From: Luidia sarsii
Taxonomy: Eukaryota > Echinodermata > Asteroidea > Paxillosida > Luidiidae
Reading direction: 5' to 3'
Length of the DNA: 64,000 nt
NCBI GenBank assembly: GCA_949987565.1
Contig: OX465112.1
Location: 1,131,408-1,195,407 of the forward strand
The notes below the pieces were generated by a model. The model worked only from the letters and a program-made list of their open reading frames with translations. It made no database searches and was not told the origin of the DNA. Both the position numbers and the translations under genes were made by a program. This document shows, in pieces, positions 57,901 to 64,000 of the stretch (position 1 is the stretch's first letter; every line of letters begins with the position of its first letter).

Positions 57901-60900
57901 GTTTGATATTCTTTCTTTTTTTAACCTGGGCTTTTTGCTTCCAGCTGACTGGTGTCAGAGTTCACCGTGTCAAAATGGCGGCACCTGCAGTGAGGATAGC
58001 GCCGGCTACCGCTGTCACTGCGCGGGCGGATACTACGGCGACAACTGCGAGCACGCGTCTTGCTTCAGCGCGGGGTACCAGTGCCTCAACGGCGGCACGT
58101 GCTCCGTCTCCGAGCAAGCAGCCCGCCGATGCGCGTGCGCCTCAGGGTTCTACGGAGATCGCTGCCAGACATCTATCGGTGAGTATCTATCAGAGTGCCA
58201 CTGCAGGTTGCTCGTTCATCACTCGTTCATCACGTGTATAGTTGACTATCGTTTGTGTACAGAATTCCTAGCCAGTTTTTCCTGTAATTTTGTCTAAGGG
58301 GCCACTCAAAAATGTTAAATGTTTTTAATGTATCTATGCGTTAGGCCGTAGCCTGTAGGCCTACGTGCCGTCTTTCCTGCGGGACATACCGTTGGCTATT
58401 TACATCGCATAGCTATAGGCAAGCTGAGCACCGCATCGCTCCAAACATTGTATATCAGGGATTTCATTTGGACCAAAACAATAAAACAATCATCTGATCA
58501 ATCCAACCATCCACCCCCGGAGTTCGGTGTCACTTCTATTGGCTCCCTGATCCACATACTCGTAGATGGAGCTCCAGTCCTGGATAGTTCCTCCAAATTC
58601 CCCCATAATTTTCTTTTAAAAAAGCTCCCAGTCATTTACCCAATTCGTTTATTTGTTTGACTAGAGCTGCATTTTGATTTCTCCTTTGCCAGCCGGCGCC
58701 TGTGTGAGCTCCCCGTGTTTCGATGGCGGTACCTGCGTTGCGGACGGCGGGGGATACCGCTGCCAGTGCGCGGAGGGATACACCGGTGCCAACTGCGAGC
58801 ACCTCTTCTGCTCGGACACCGTCTACCCGTGCCGCAACGGCGGCACCTGCTTCTCCAGCCAGAACGAGTTCCTGTGTTTCTGCGCGTCGGGATTCTACGG
58901 GGATCACTGCCAGAATTCGGGTAAGCATCCGCTCGAGTATCGCTGCGTGGATGGAGGCTGGTCGGCCAGTCGGCTCGGTTCGGCACTGGTCGAGATGCAA
59001 GGTTTAGTTTTAGTTTTAATCTCTCCTCCCTTGGTGTACATCTGCATCCCACTCCCACCCCCTTCCCCTTTGTCCTTCCTCTGTCACGTGTCTCCGGGCT
59101 TTCCTTCCCCTGACTGTCTGTGTATGCCATTGTCACTTTGCCTTTGAGAAAGGTCCTACTAGGATCAAAACATCAGGCCCTCTAACTTTTGAGATTTACT
59201 TTTAGTTTAGTTTAGTTTATATCTTTTCCACAGCATCAATCAACAATAATGCACATTGTGTTACTTAACACAGAGTACAAAAACGGGTTTGGGAAATAGG
59301 CAAAGACTGAGTTCTTGATGTGTCGTTCTAAGGGGTGAGGCGAGAGAATTTTACATGGGGGTGGTAGGTGGCTGCAAAATCTCGTAGGGGCCGGACATCC
59401 ATTTTGGCTGGATAAACTACGAGCTTTCATGGGGGGGGGAAGTAAACTACACGCCGACATAGCTAGGCCGCTAGTCATCCTACTCACTGCAATCCTAAAG
59501 AAGTCACACCTTTTCGCCAAATCTGGTTTTCCCACTCAGTTTCCTGGTGCGCGAGCAACCCGTGCCGTAATGGCGGCACCTGCATCGCCGACGCAGCGGG
59601 AAACCGCTGCCAATGCGCGGAGGGATACGGCGGCACCACCTGCGACCTCGCGCTGCCGTGCCCCGGGAACGCCTGCTACAACGGCGGCACCTGCCGCCCG
59701 ACAACGGCCGGCTTCGCCTGCGACTGCCACCTCGGTTATACCGGAGATCGATGCCAGGAATTCGGTAAGCATTGCCGGCCAATTGCCGCTGAGCGTTTGA
59801 AAGCCCGGACTTTAGATACGACCCTACTGGTTTGCACGGTGGCGGATCGCAATGTGGAAAGCTTGCTTTGACATAGCCCCGTTTACGAAATGAAGGCTTA
59901 GGCTCGGGCTCAGGCTTCGTCTCTGGCCGACAAAACCTGAAAATCTAGGTCGATCGTGGTTTGTTTCCGAATTTGAAAGTTGTTTTTATAGGTATCGAGA
60001 TGAATCTTACAGAAATGAAACTCATATGGAAATTTCGGCTGGATACCAGCAACAAAATATATTATTGGTAGGAATGTTGGGTCGGTAGTTTCGGGGGAAA
60101 AAAATCAGTGGAGATTCCCTTGGTGACTGGATGCCAAACTGAAGCTAGCGGCGCGCGGCAAGTAAGGAACATGTATCACAATGCGTGCCGCTAGCTTTAC
60201 CAAGACGAAAACTGTGTGAGTTTCATTTCTGAACTCATCTGGGTTTTTGAGAAACAATTTGAACAATTTACGAAGTTGACGACCTCGCTTCGCCATAGAG
60301 CTGTGCAATAAAAATAGGGCGAATTTGTTATATGTACCCATGCTTTGCTAACGTGGAAAACGGTTGATTCTTTTCAGTCGTTAACTTACCAGCTCATATG
60401 CATATCGTGTGATCTGACAGGAGAGGGAATTGTATCCACATGTATCCACTTAGCCCAACCTACGACGTGTATGGACATGCACCTCACCAATTTAGTTTGT
60501 TTTCTCTAGCACGCTAACCTCTCCTGTTCTTGTTTGATCTTTTGTTGGGACGACTCCAGTGTGTTCTAACGTAGTCTGCTACCACGGCGGAGTGTGCCAG
60601 CCGAGTGTGTTGGTCGAGGGCTTCCGGTGCCAGTGCATGTCGGGCTATAGCGGAGACGACTGCAGCGTCAGGGACGTGTGCTTCCCGAACCCCTGCTACT
60701 TCGGCGTGTGCCAGGCCACCGTCTACGGGTCCTTCACATGCGACTGCACCGAGGGCTACTCGGGAGACCGCTGCGAGAACTTCGGTAGGCACGCGGTGAA
60801 CGTGTGGCACACGGCTGACCTTTCCACACCACATTAGGGCGGTGTGTATGTGTGTGTGTGTGTAGGGGGGGGGGGGGAGTCAATGGCTTCGTTGATAGCT

Positions 60901-62854
60901 ATGGCTATGGCAATGCAGGCCAACACGCTGTAATACACCTCGTGTAGTGGCTGAAGTAGAGCCGTAGCCGTGAAAAAATATTAGCCGACTCATCAGCCTC
61001 AGTCAGACTCTCTGAACATGATGTTGTTTTGTCTTAAGTAGGGCGCCCTAATTCAAAAGAAGGTCACTCCTTGGACCATTGGTAGCTCACTCATTCTCGG
61101 AAACTCTCCATACAGAAACATTGCAGACATCTTCCCTGAAGGCTCTGCTTTTCCAGAAGTTCCCCACTGCGATCAGTAAGCCAGAGGTGGATTTCACAAA
61201 GCCTCCAAATGCATCGTAACTCACCCTACGATTTACATCCCATTGTTACGATTTGACCGTATGGTCTCTTTTCATCGCTCGCCGTCTTGCGATGGATTGT
61301 TAACGGCCCAATACAATATTGGGAAGATCAGGAAACATCGATGTCCACATATTTCCTTCTAATTAACACAGTTTGTAGATAGTCATGATAGAAATCTTAG
61401 GGTCTGGGATGCTGTACTTCTCGAGAAATCTTCACTCAAACATGAACTAATAGTTGATTACTCTCGACTATTACACTATGTCTTACACTACAGGACGGTG
61501 CGAAAACCCGTGACGGTTTTTCGCCTTTTTCAACTTTTTTGCAGATTACCATTTGAGGGGAATTACCATTTTGGGGAATGTTTGAAGGTTTAACACACAG
61601 ACTGTGGCAATCGTTTGACATTTACCAATGTCGTATAGGGCCTTTAAGTTAAAGATGATTTTGGTGTAATCGCCTGCGGGAACTACGCCCCTCTGCCCTT
61701 TGCAGTAACCCCGAAATCCCCCCGGGTGTCTCTCACCTTTGTGTCCACAGTGGAGTGCGCGGGTACCTCTCGTTGTCTGAACGGCGGCACCTGCTTGGTC
61801 ATCGGCGGTCGCAACGTCTGCCGCTGTCCCTCGGGGATCACCGGGGCGTCGTGCGAGTCCTACGTCAGCAGCTGCACCTACAACCCGTGCAACAACGGAG
61901 GCACCTGTCTCATGACCGGCTTCACGACCTGGCAGTGTGTCTGCCTGGAGGGCTACAGCGGCACACAGTGTAACGAAGGCAGTGAGTAGAGACTGTAATC
62001 TTGCAGGGCGGCCCGGCAGCACCCCCTCCTCTTCGCTTTCCTCTCCCTCTCCTTCTTCCTCTTCCTCTGCTTCTGAATATTCATCCCCCTCTTCCTCCTC
62101 TCGCTCTCCCACTCTCCTTCTCCCTCTCCCTTTTCCTCTCCCTCTCCTGTCCCTCTTCTCTCCCTCTCCCTCTCCTTCTCACAATTCCTCCCCCTCCTCC
62201 ACCTCCTCCTCTGCCTTCTTCCTCTGCCATTTCCCTCTCCCTCGCCTCCTCTCCCTCTTCCTCTGTATCTGCTTATGAATATTCACCCTCCCCGCACTCT
62301 CCCCTGTCTCCCCTCTCCCTCTACCTCTCCCTTTTCCTCTCCCCTCCCTTTCCCTTTTCCTCTCTCCCTTTTCCTCTCCCTCTTCATCTCCCTCTCCCTT
62401 TCCCTTTTGCTCGCTCTCTCCCTCTCCCTCTTCCTCTTCCTCTCTCTCTCCTTCCTCCACCCCCTCACCTCCCCCTTCATTTCATAAAAACACAACGACG
62501 GTGAGCTGAGCACCTCTTCGTTCGTTCACAGATTCACCCAACTGCGCGGCCCTGCAGCTCGCCAGCAGGAACTGCAACTACCCCCGCGGCGAGTGCGAGG
62601 TGAACCCGAACGGCGTGCCGTTCTGCAAGTGCAAGGAGGACAACCACGGCGACCACTGCCAGTACCGGGCCAGCGACGATGACTTCATCATCGACTTCAT
62701 GTGCACCGACTCCCCCGACTCCAGCCTCCCTGCGTGCATGCGCCTGCTCATCGACACCAGGAACTGCACCACTGCCACCACCGGCGGCGTCGGCGGCGGC
62801 GGCTGCTGCTGTCGAGTGGACAACACGGGAGCGTATTGCGACTGCTTGCCCTGA
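45924..62854 (+). CDS. EGF gene 2: secreted protein with about 33 EGF-like domains, 1,349 aa
   Basis: Twenty-four coding exons (listed separately) total 4,050 nt, all introns phase 1. Order: signal peptide (1-18); six single EGF exons (19-273); a seven-cysteine CxCPC domain (274-308); a two-EGF exon (309-379); a nearly identical exon array (380-861); five two-EGF exons (862-1242); and a C-terminal exon with a long-loop EGF plus a cysteine-rich end (1243-1349). Most domains have C2-xx-GG-S/T-C3 (O-fucose consensus) and several have C1-x-S-x-P-C2 (O-glucose consensus), as in the Notch/Delta/fibropellin type. The calcium-binding D-x-D/N-E/Q-C motif is largely absent. No membrane segment is seen, so it is not a Notch receptor. 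No named orthologue is recognised. A secreted matrix, adhesion or recognition role is inference. Confidence 0.8.
46060..46492. repeat. (GGGGAA)n purine array (intron 1)
   Basis: Nearly uninterrupted GGGGAA hexamers, grading into GGAAGTGGAAGT units. The strand is all purine for hundreds of bases, a composition able to form triplex DNA. Confidence 0.9.
46661..46789 (+). CDS. EGF gene 2 exon 2, EGF-like domain
   Basis: Acceptor CCCCCTAG, donor [26 protein letters not shown], then [12 protein letters not shown]. Six cysteines with a short C1-C2 loop. Confidence 0.82.
46898..47055. mobile_element. FB2 fold-back element (intron 2)
   Basis: GGTTTGCATGGTGGAAG at the left, GGTGTCACCGCAAACC at the right. 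Inner arms GAGAGCCGGTAAC and GTTACCGGCTC form the hairpin tip. Confidence 0.7.
47215..47510. repeat. 10-bp CAATCCTCCA minisatellite (intron 2)
   Basis: Tandem CAATCCTCCA/CAGTCCTCCA units, separated by longer units with TGTAATTTGAACAACCTTCC-like spacers that themselves repeat. Confidence 0.85.
47615..47656. repeat. FB1 half-element (intron 2)
   Basis: GTCTGACGTTTCGATCTTAG plus CAGGTTCCTTCTCAAAGGC, single arm. Confidence 0.5.
47825..47947 (+). CDS. EGF gene 2 exon 3, EGF-like domain
   Basis: Acceptor AGTTGCAG, donor ATCG|GTATTA (weaker). [16 protein letters not shown], then [12 protein letters not shown]. Confidence 0.82.
48100..48960. repeat. 13-bp TCACATTCACCTG minisatellite (intron 3)
   Basis: About 65 variable 13-bp units (CACATTCACCTGT, CACATGCACCTGC). 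The translated 13-residue period in any frame (39 bp) confirms the unit size. Confidence 0.88.
49183..49317 (+). CDS. EGF gene 2 exon 4, EGF-like domain
   Basis: Acceptor TTTCGCAG, donor [22 protein letters not shown] contains both the O-glucose (CxSxPC) and O-fucose consensus; ends [12 protein letters not shown]. Confidence 0.83.
49420..50085. repeat. CT-rich tract (intron 4)
   Basis: Sense-strand polypyrimidine run of about 660 bp that ends only about 25 bp before the exon 5 acceptor. Confidence 0.85.
50110..50229 (+). CDS. EGF gene 2 exon 5, EGF-like domain
   Basis: Acceptor GCCCACAG, donor [27 protein letters not shown], then [12 protein letters not shown]. Confidence 0.84.
50376..50513 (+). 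CDS. EGF gene 2 exon 6, EGF-like domain
   Basis: Acceptor TCCGACAG chosen for phase; the in-frame downstream ATTCAG would break it. [16 protein letters not shown], then [12 protein letters not shown]. Donor CACG|GTGAGT. CVSNPC fits the O-glucose consensus. Confidence 0.82.
50625..51250. repeat. 23-bp GC-rich minisatellite (intron 6)
   Basis: About 27 copies of CTTCCCGGGGCTGGAGCTTG plus ACT, very homogeneous, with only a few single-base variants. It begins about 110 bp after exon 6. Confidence 0.92.
51632..51751 (+). CDS. EGF gene 2 exon 7, EGF-like domain
   Basis: Acceptor CTGTTGCAG, donor [29 protein letters not shown], then [12 protein letters not shown]. Confidence 0.84.
52025..52600. 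repeat. CT-rich tract (intron 7)
   Basis: About 575 bp of sense-strand pyrimidine directly abutting the exon 8 acceptor. Confidence 0.85.
52606..52710 (+). CDS. EGF gene 2 exon 8, seven-cysteine CxCPC domain
   Basis: Acceptor TGTCTCAG, donor CAAA|GTATGT. C-x4-C-x5-C-x9-C-L-C-P-C-x5-C ([12 protein letters not shown], then [11 protein letters not shown]). It has the same spacing and NPCG motif as exon 7 of EGF gene 1. Confidence 0.82.
53158..53370 (+). CDS. EGF gene 2 exon 9, two EGF-like domains
   Basis: Acceptor CCCTTTCAG, donor TACA|GTAAGT. First domain [15 protein letters not shown] (O-glucose and O-fucose consensus). The second has a one-residue C1-C2 loop (CGCLNGATC) and ends [10 protein letters not shown]. 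Confidence 0.85.
53410..53730. repeat. Fold-back repeat FB7 (intron 9)
   Basis: GCACACGAGCGCTATCTGCT, GAGGTCGTTAGCTCAGC at the left and GAGAGCTACTTGCTGAGC, TAACGACCTC at the right form inverted arms. The centre also carries a TGCTCAGCACGTAGCTCA copy. It is preceded by an FB4 half-arm (53378-53412). Confidence 0.6.
54373..54486 (+). CDS. EGF gene 2 exon 10 (array type A1)
   Basis: Acceptor ACGTTGCAG, donor [30 protein letters not shown], then [12 protein letters not shown]. It is the most diverged A unit (CESSPC fits the O-glucose consensus) and probably the founder of the array. Confidence 0.86.
54708..54932 (+). CDS. EGF gene 2 exon 11 (array type B1, two EGFs)
   Basis: Acceptor TCTCTATAG, donor [30 protein letters not shown], then [31 protein letters not shown] and [10 protein letters not shown]. 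An internal CACT|GTAAGC just after the second domain's first Cys could act as a cryptic donor. Confidence 0.87.
55075..55232 (-). repeat. tRNA-derived SINE-like element, array copy 1 (intron 11)
   Basis: The reverse strand has excellent boxes: TAGCCCAGGTGGTAGAGCGC (A) and GGTTCGAATCC (B). It is followed by the AGTCAGAAGCATTTAACC block shared with the family. Confidence 0.68.
55249..55356 (+). CDS. EGF gene 2 exon 12 (array type A2)
   Basis: Acceptor TCTCTATAG, donor [30 protein letters not shown], then [12 protein letters not shown]. Its first half is nearly identical to the first half of the B exons. Confidence 0.86.
55570..55794 (+). CDS. EGF gene 2 exon 13 (array type B2, two EGFs)
   Basis: Acceptor CTCTCGTAG, donor CATC|GTACGT. 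Differs from B1 by few bases, including SSCTAS in place of SSCTVS, which destroys the cryptic GTAAGC of B1. Confidence 0.87.
55925..56095 (-). repeat. SINE-like element, array copy 2 (intron 13)
   Basis: Co-duplicated with the exon unit; same boxes and same insertion point relative to the preceding B exon. Confidence 0.66.
56113..56337 (+). CDS. EGF gene 2 exon 14 (array type B3, two EGFs)
   Basis: Acceptor TCTCTATAG, donor CATC|GTACGT. It follows B2 directly. The expected A exon is missing, as if an A exon and its A-B intron had been lost by recombination within the shared first-EGF sequence. Confidence 0.87.
56470..56642 (-). repeat. SINE-like element, array copy 3 (intron 14)
   Basis: Same position and orientation as copies 1 and 2, with a small TAATTATA expansion. 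Confidence 0.66.
56657..56764 (+). CDS. EGF gene 2 exon 15 (array type A3)
   Basis: Acceptor TCTCTATAG, donor [30 protein letters not shown], then [15 protein letters not shown]. The end differs from A2 (CEYR versus CQYR). Confidence 0.86.
56945..57169 (+). CDS. EGF gene 2 exon 16 (array type B4, two EGFs)
   Basis: Acceptor CTCTGGTAG, donor CATC|GTACGT. One notable change, EHLVQ for EHQVQ, between the two domains. Confidence 0.87.
57305..57468 (-). repeat. SINE-like element, array copy 4 (intron 16)
   Basis: Fourth co-duplicated copy. A box GCCCAGGTGGTAGGGCGC and B box AGTTCGAATCC. Confidence 0.66.
57487..57594 (+). CDS. EGF gene 2 exon 17 (array type A4)
   Basis: Acceptor TCTCTATAG, donor [19 protein letters not shown] is the only variant site of note relative to A3 (NDYH). 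Confidence 0.86.
57684..57791 (+). CDS. EGF gene 2 exon 18 (array type A5, end of array)
   Basis: Acceptor TCTCTCTAG, donor [30 protein letters not shown], then [12 protein letters not shown]. It is more diverged and sits only 89 bp after exon 17. Confidence 0.86.
57945..58178 (+). CDS. EGF gene 2 exon 19, two EGF-like domains
   Basis: Acceptor TGCTTCCAG, donor [30 protein letters not shown], then [14 protein letters not shown] and [12 protein letters not shown]. Confidence 0.86.
58693..58920 (+). CDS. EGF gene 2 exon 20, two EGF-like domains
   Basis: Acceptor TTTGCCAG, donor [22 protein letters not shown] and [14 protein letters not shown], ending [10 protein letters not shown]. Related to exon 19. 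Confidence 0.86.
59140..59185. repeat. FB1 half-element (intron 20)
   Basis: GCCTTTGAGAAAGGTCCTAC, then TAGGATCAAAACATCAGGCC. Confidence 0.5.
59540..59764 (+). CDS. EGF gene 2 exon 21, two EGF-like domains
   Basis: Acceptor CCCACTCAG, donor [22 protein letters not shown] and [12 protein letters not shown]; ends [10 protein letters not shown]. Confidence 0.86.
60130..60205. repeat. Hairpin with GCTAGCGGC arms (intron 21)
   Basis: AAGCTAGCGGCGCGCGGC and GTGCCGCTAGCTTT flank a short centre. Confidence 0.45.
60560..60784 (+). CDS. EGF gene 2 exon 22, two EGF-like domains
   Basis: Acceptor GACTCCAG, donor [22 protein letters not shown] and [11 protein letters not shown]; ends [10 protein letters not shown]. 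The second domain lacks the Gly-Gly-Thr of the O-fucose site. Confidence 0.85.
60885..60985. repeat. FB6-related hairpin (intron 22)
   Basis: TAGCTATGGCTATGGCAATG and GAGCCGTAGCCGTG arms around a CACGCTGTAATACACC centre, resembling 34330-34470. Confidence 0.4.
61300..61648 (+). mobile_element. MITE-like element M2, copy c (intron 22)
   Basis: GGCCCAATACAATATTGGG at the left and CCAATGTCGTATAGGGCC at the right. Same internal landmarks as copies at 11.2 and 25.9 kb. Confidence 0.7.
61751..61981 (+). CDS. EGF gene 2 exon 23, two EGF-like domains
   Basis: Acceptor TGTCCACAG, donor [23 protein letters not shown] and [12 protein letters not shown]; ends [10 protein letters not shown]. Confidence 0.86.
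62015..62485. repeat. CT-rich tract (intron 23)
   Basis: About 470 bp of sense-strand CTC/CTT-rich sequence ending about 45 bp before the last exon. Confidence 0.85.
62532..62854 (+). CDS. EGF gene 2 exon 24, long-loop EGF plus cysteine-rich C-terminus, stop codon
   Basis: Acceptor GTTCACAG, 107 codons including TGA. The first module ([32 protein letters not shown]) has C-x9-C-x6-C-x9-C-x-C-x8-C spacing, like the terminal modules of EGF gene 1. After an acidic DDDFIIDF link, [12 protein letters not shown]12-CCC-x8-CDCLP looks like a second, truncated module with extra cysteines and no sixth cysteine. One N-glycosylation sequon (NCT). Confidence 0.84.
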
Positions 62855-62934
62855 CCACTGCACCAACCTTTTACCTAGCAGAGGAGAAAGGGGTTTCTTG
62901 GTTAAAAGCACAGGGCTGTACATCGTATAAGGGA

Positions 62935-63010
62935 ATCTCTTTTGTAAGTGGGCGTGGTTCTGTAAAGAACCACAGGATTTCTCTCGACACTTCTGCCAGT
63001 GTCACCGTAA
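62935..63010. repeat. Degenerate FB2-type fragment in the 3' flank
   Basis: GGGCGTGGTTCTGTAAAGAA with CACAG, and AGTGTCACCGTAAGC. Confidence 0.35.
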
Positions 63011-63273
63011 GCATATCAACTAAAGCTCTTTGCTTTTATAATGCTAACAATTTGAGAAATCTAGTTTGCACGCGAGGAAGAACCTATAGCCCTACAACCC
63101 CACGTAAATTCACCTGTCAAGTCATTCACAGACGCGTATAGTTTTTGTACGGAGTGCAAGAGTGACGCGCAAAGCGAACGTTTTACGCCATGAAACAAGA
63201 GTAGAAAAATGTAAATTCGCCCTTTTAATGTCAACCATTTTTTTCATACTAAGGGACAATTATATGGCTGCTT

Positions 63274-63279
63274 ATTAAA
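63274..63279 (+). terminator. Possible poly(A) signal (ATTAAA) of EGF gene 2
   Basis: Variant hexamer about 420 nt after the stop codon in AT-rich sequence. No AATAAA is closer. Confidence 0.25.
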
Positions 63280-63616
63280 AATATATATATATAATTATAT
63301 ACAATCGAAGGTTATAACTCATACTTTTAGAAGTAATGTGAATATAAATTGGGCTTACTTCGTGCCATTTTCTTTTGTAGTGGAGCGTTAATTAAGAATC
63401 TTGAATCGAACCGTAAGGTAATGAAATGAATTTAACTAAAGCTCTAGCTATAGGAGCCTCCTTGTTATACGCGCTGTCTTGGGCTCTTACATGGATAACA
63501 TGGTTTATATAATTTAACGCATAACAACAAAATATTTTAATTTAGATTATAAAATCTGATGTATCGTAGATTGTATTACCGTATAACGCCTATTAAAAAC
63601 GGTTTTAAGTTGTAAA

Positions 63617-63662
63617 TGACCGAAGCCTAAGCCCGAGCCTAAGCCTTCTTTTCGTAAACGGA
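63617..63662. repeat. FB4 half-element
   Basis: GAAGCCTAAGCCCGAGCC plus TAAGCCTTCTTTTCGTAAACG. Confidence 0.55.
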
Positions 63663-64000
63663 CATACAGACTTGGGTATTTTCAGGCGTGAGCGCAACAG
63701 AGGGCGCTGTTTATGAATACCATGTGCGATCCCCCCTCTTCCCACAGTACATTTTTACCCGGCCCTACTCCCAATGGACACATAACAGACGGCCAAACCC
63801 CTCACGCATGACCATGGCGAAAATTGACCTCATTTTTAATGTCCAGTTATTTTGTTGGCGAGCACTGTGAGAGCACTGTAATGGCGTGCTTCCACGTTAA
63901 CGGCTGAGGTCTGTGACCGCTTTTCCAAGGTGGATCTGCTTTCAGGCGATGGGGTAGACGGGGCGAGGGGGGAGGGGCAAAGGGGGGAGGATGGCATGTG

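Noticed and set aside
45924..62854. Notch or Delta orthologue
   Set aside because: No DSL domain, LNR repeats, transmembrane segment or ankyrin exons. EGF modules lack the usual calcium-binding consensus and the gene ends in a secreted-type C-terminus.

Overview
The window is animal nuclear DNA. It has small phase-matched exons with GT-AG introns, tRNA-derived SINE-like repeats, fold-back elements, MITE-like elements and long simple repeats. The protein content (dynactin p150Glued and long secreted EGF-repeat proteins) and the repeat landscape suggest an invertebrate, possibly a marine deuterostome. The species cannot be fixed from the sequence alone.

Layout. (1) Positions 1-4,685, minus strand: the 5' end of a dynactin subunit 1 gene (DCTN1/p150Glued). 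Its start codon is at 4,664. Two exons encode the CAP-Gly domain and three small phase-0 exons encode the Ser/Pro/Lys/Arg-rich linker. The rest lies left of the window. (2) About 4.7-16.3 kb: no recognisable gene; dispersed fold-back/MITE copies, SINE fragments and simple repeats. (3) 16.4-34.1 kb, plus strand: 'EGF gene 1'. It has a candidate TATA promoter and ATG-free leader exon, a signal-peptide exon, six one-domain EGF-like exons, and one 2.3-kb terminal exon. The terminal exon holds six copies of an unusual EGF-like module joined by Ser-Gly-rich 18-bp-repeat linkers (1,047 aa predicted). (4) 34.1-37.9 kb: 3' flank, fold-back elements and a 15-bp satellite with a 375-bp higher-order period. 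(5) 37.9-62.9 kb, plus strand: 'EGF gene 2'. It has a TATA promoter and ATG-free leader exon, a signal exon of the same size, and 23 further coding exons with about 33 EGF-like domains (1,349 aa predicted). Nine of these exons lie in a recently amplified array at 54.4-57.8 kb. (6) 62.9-64.0 kb: 3' flank.

The two EGF genes look like diverged tandem paralogues. Both have a 55-nt coding signal exon. Every intron is phase 1. Both carry a rare seven-cysteine domain (C-x4-C-x5-C-x9-C-x-C-P-C-x5-C) after a run of EGF domains. Both end in EGF-like modules with a long first loop (C-x9-C-x6-C-x9/10-C-x-C-x8-C). Neither has a visible membrane segment, so both are predicted to be secreted. One carries a serglycin-like Ser-Gly tail. 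The other is a Notch-ectodomain-like chain with many O-fucose and O-glucose consensus sites. I do not recognise either gene by name; function is inferred only as extracellular matrix, adhesive or recognition proteins.

Exon boundaries were read by eye from splice consensus, reading frame and cysteine spacing, and each gene's coding total is divisible by three. Untranslated exons and promoters are inferences. Lineage-specific skipped or additional phase-1 exons cannot be excluded without transcript data.
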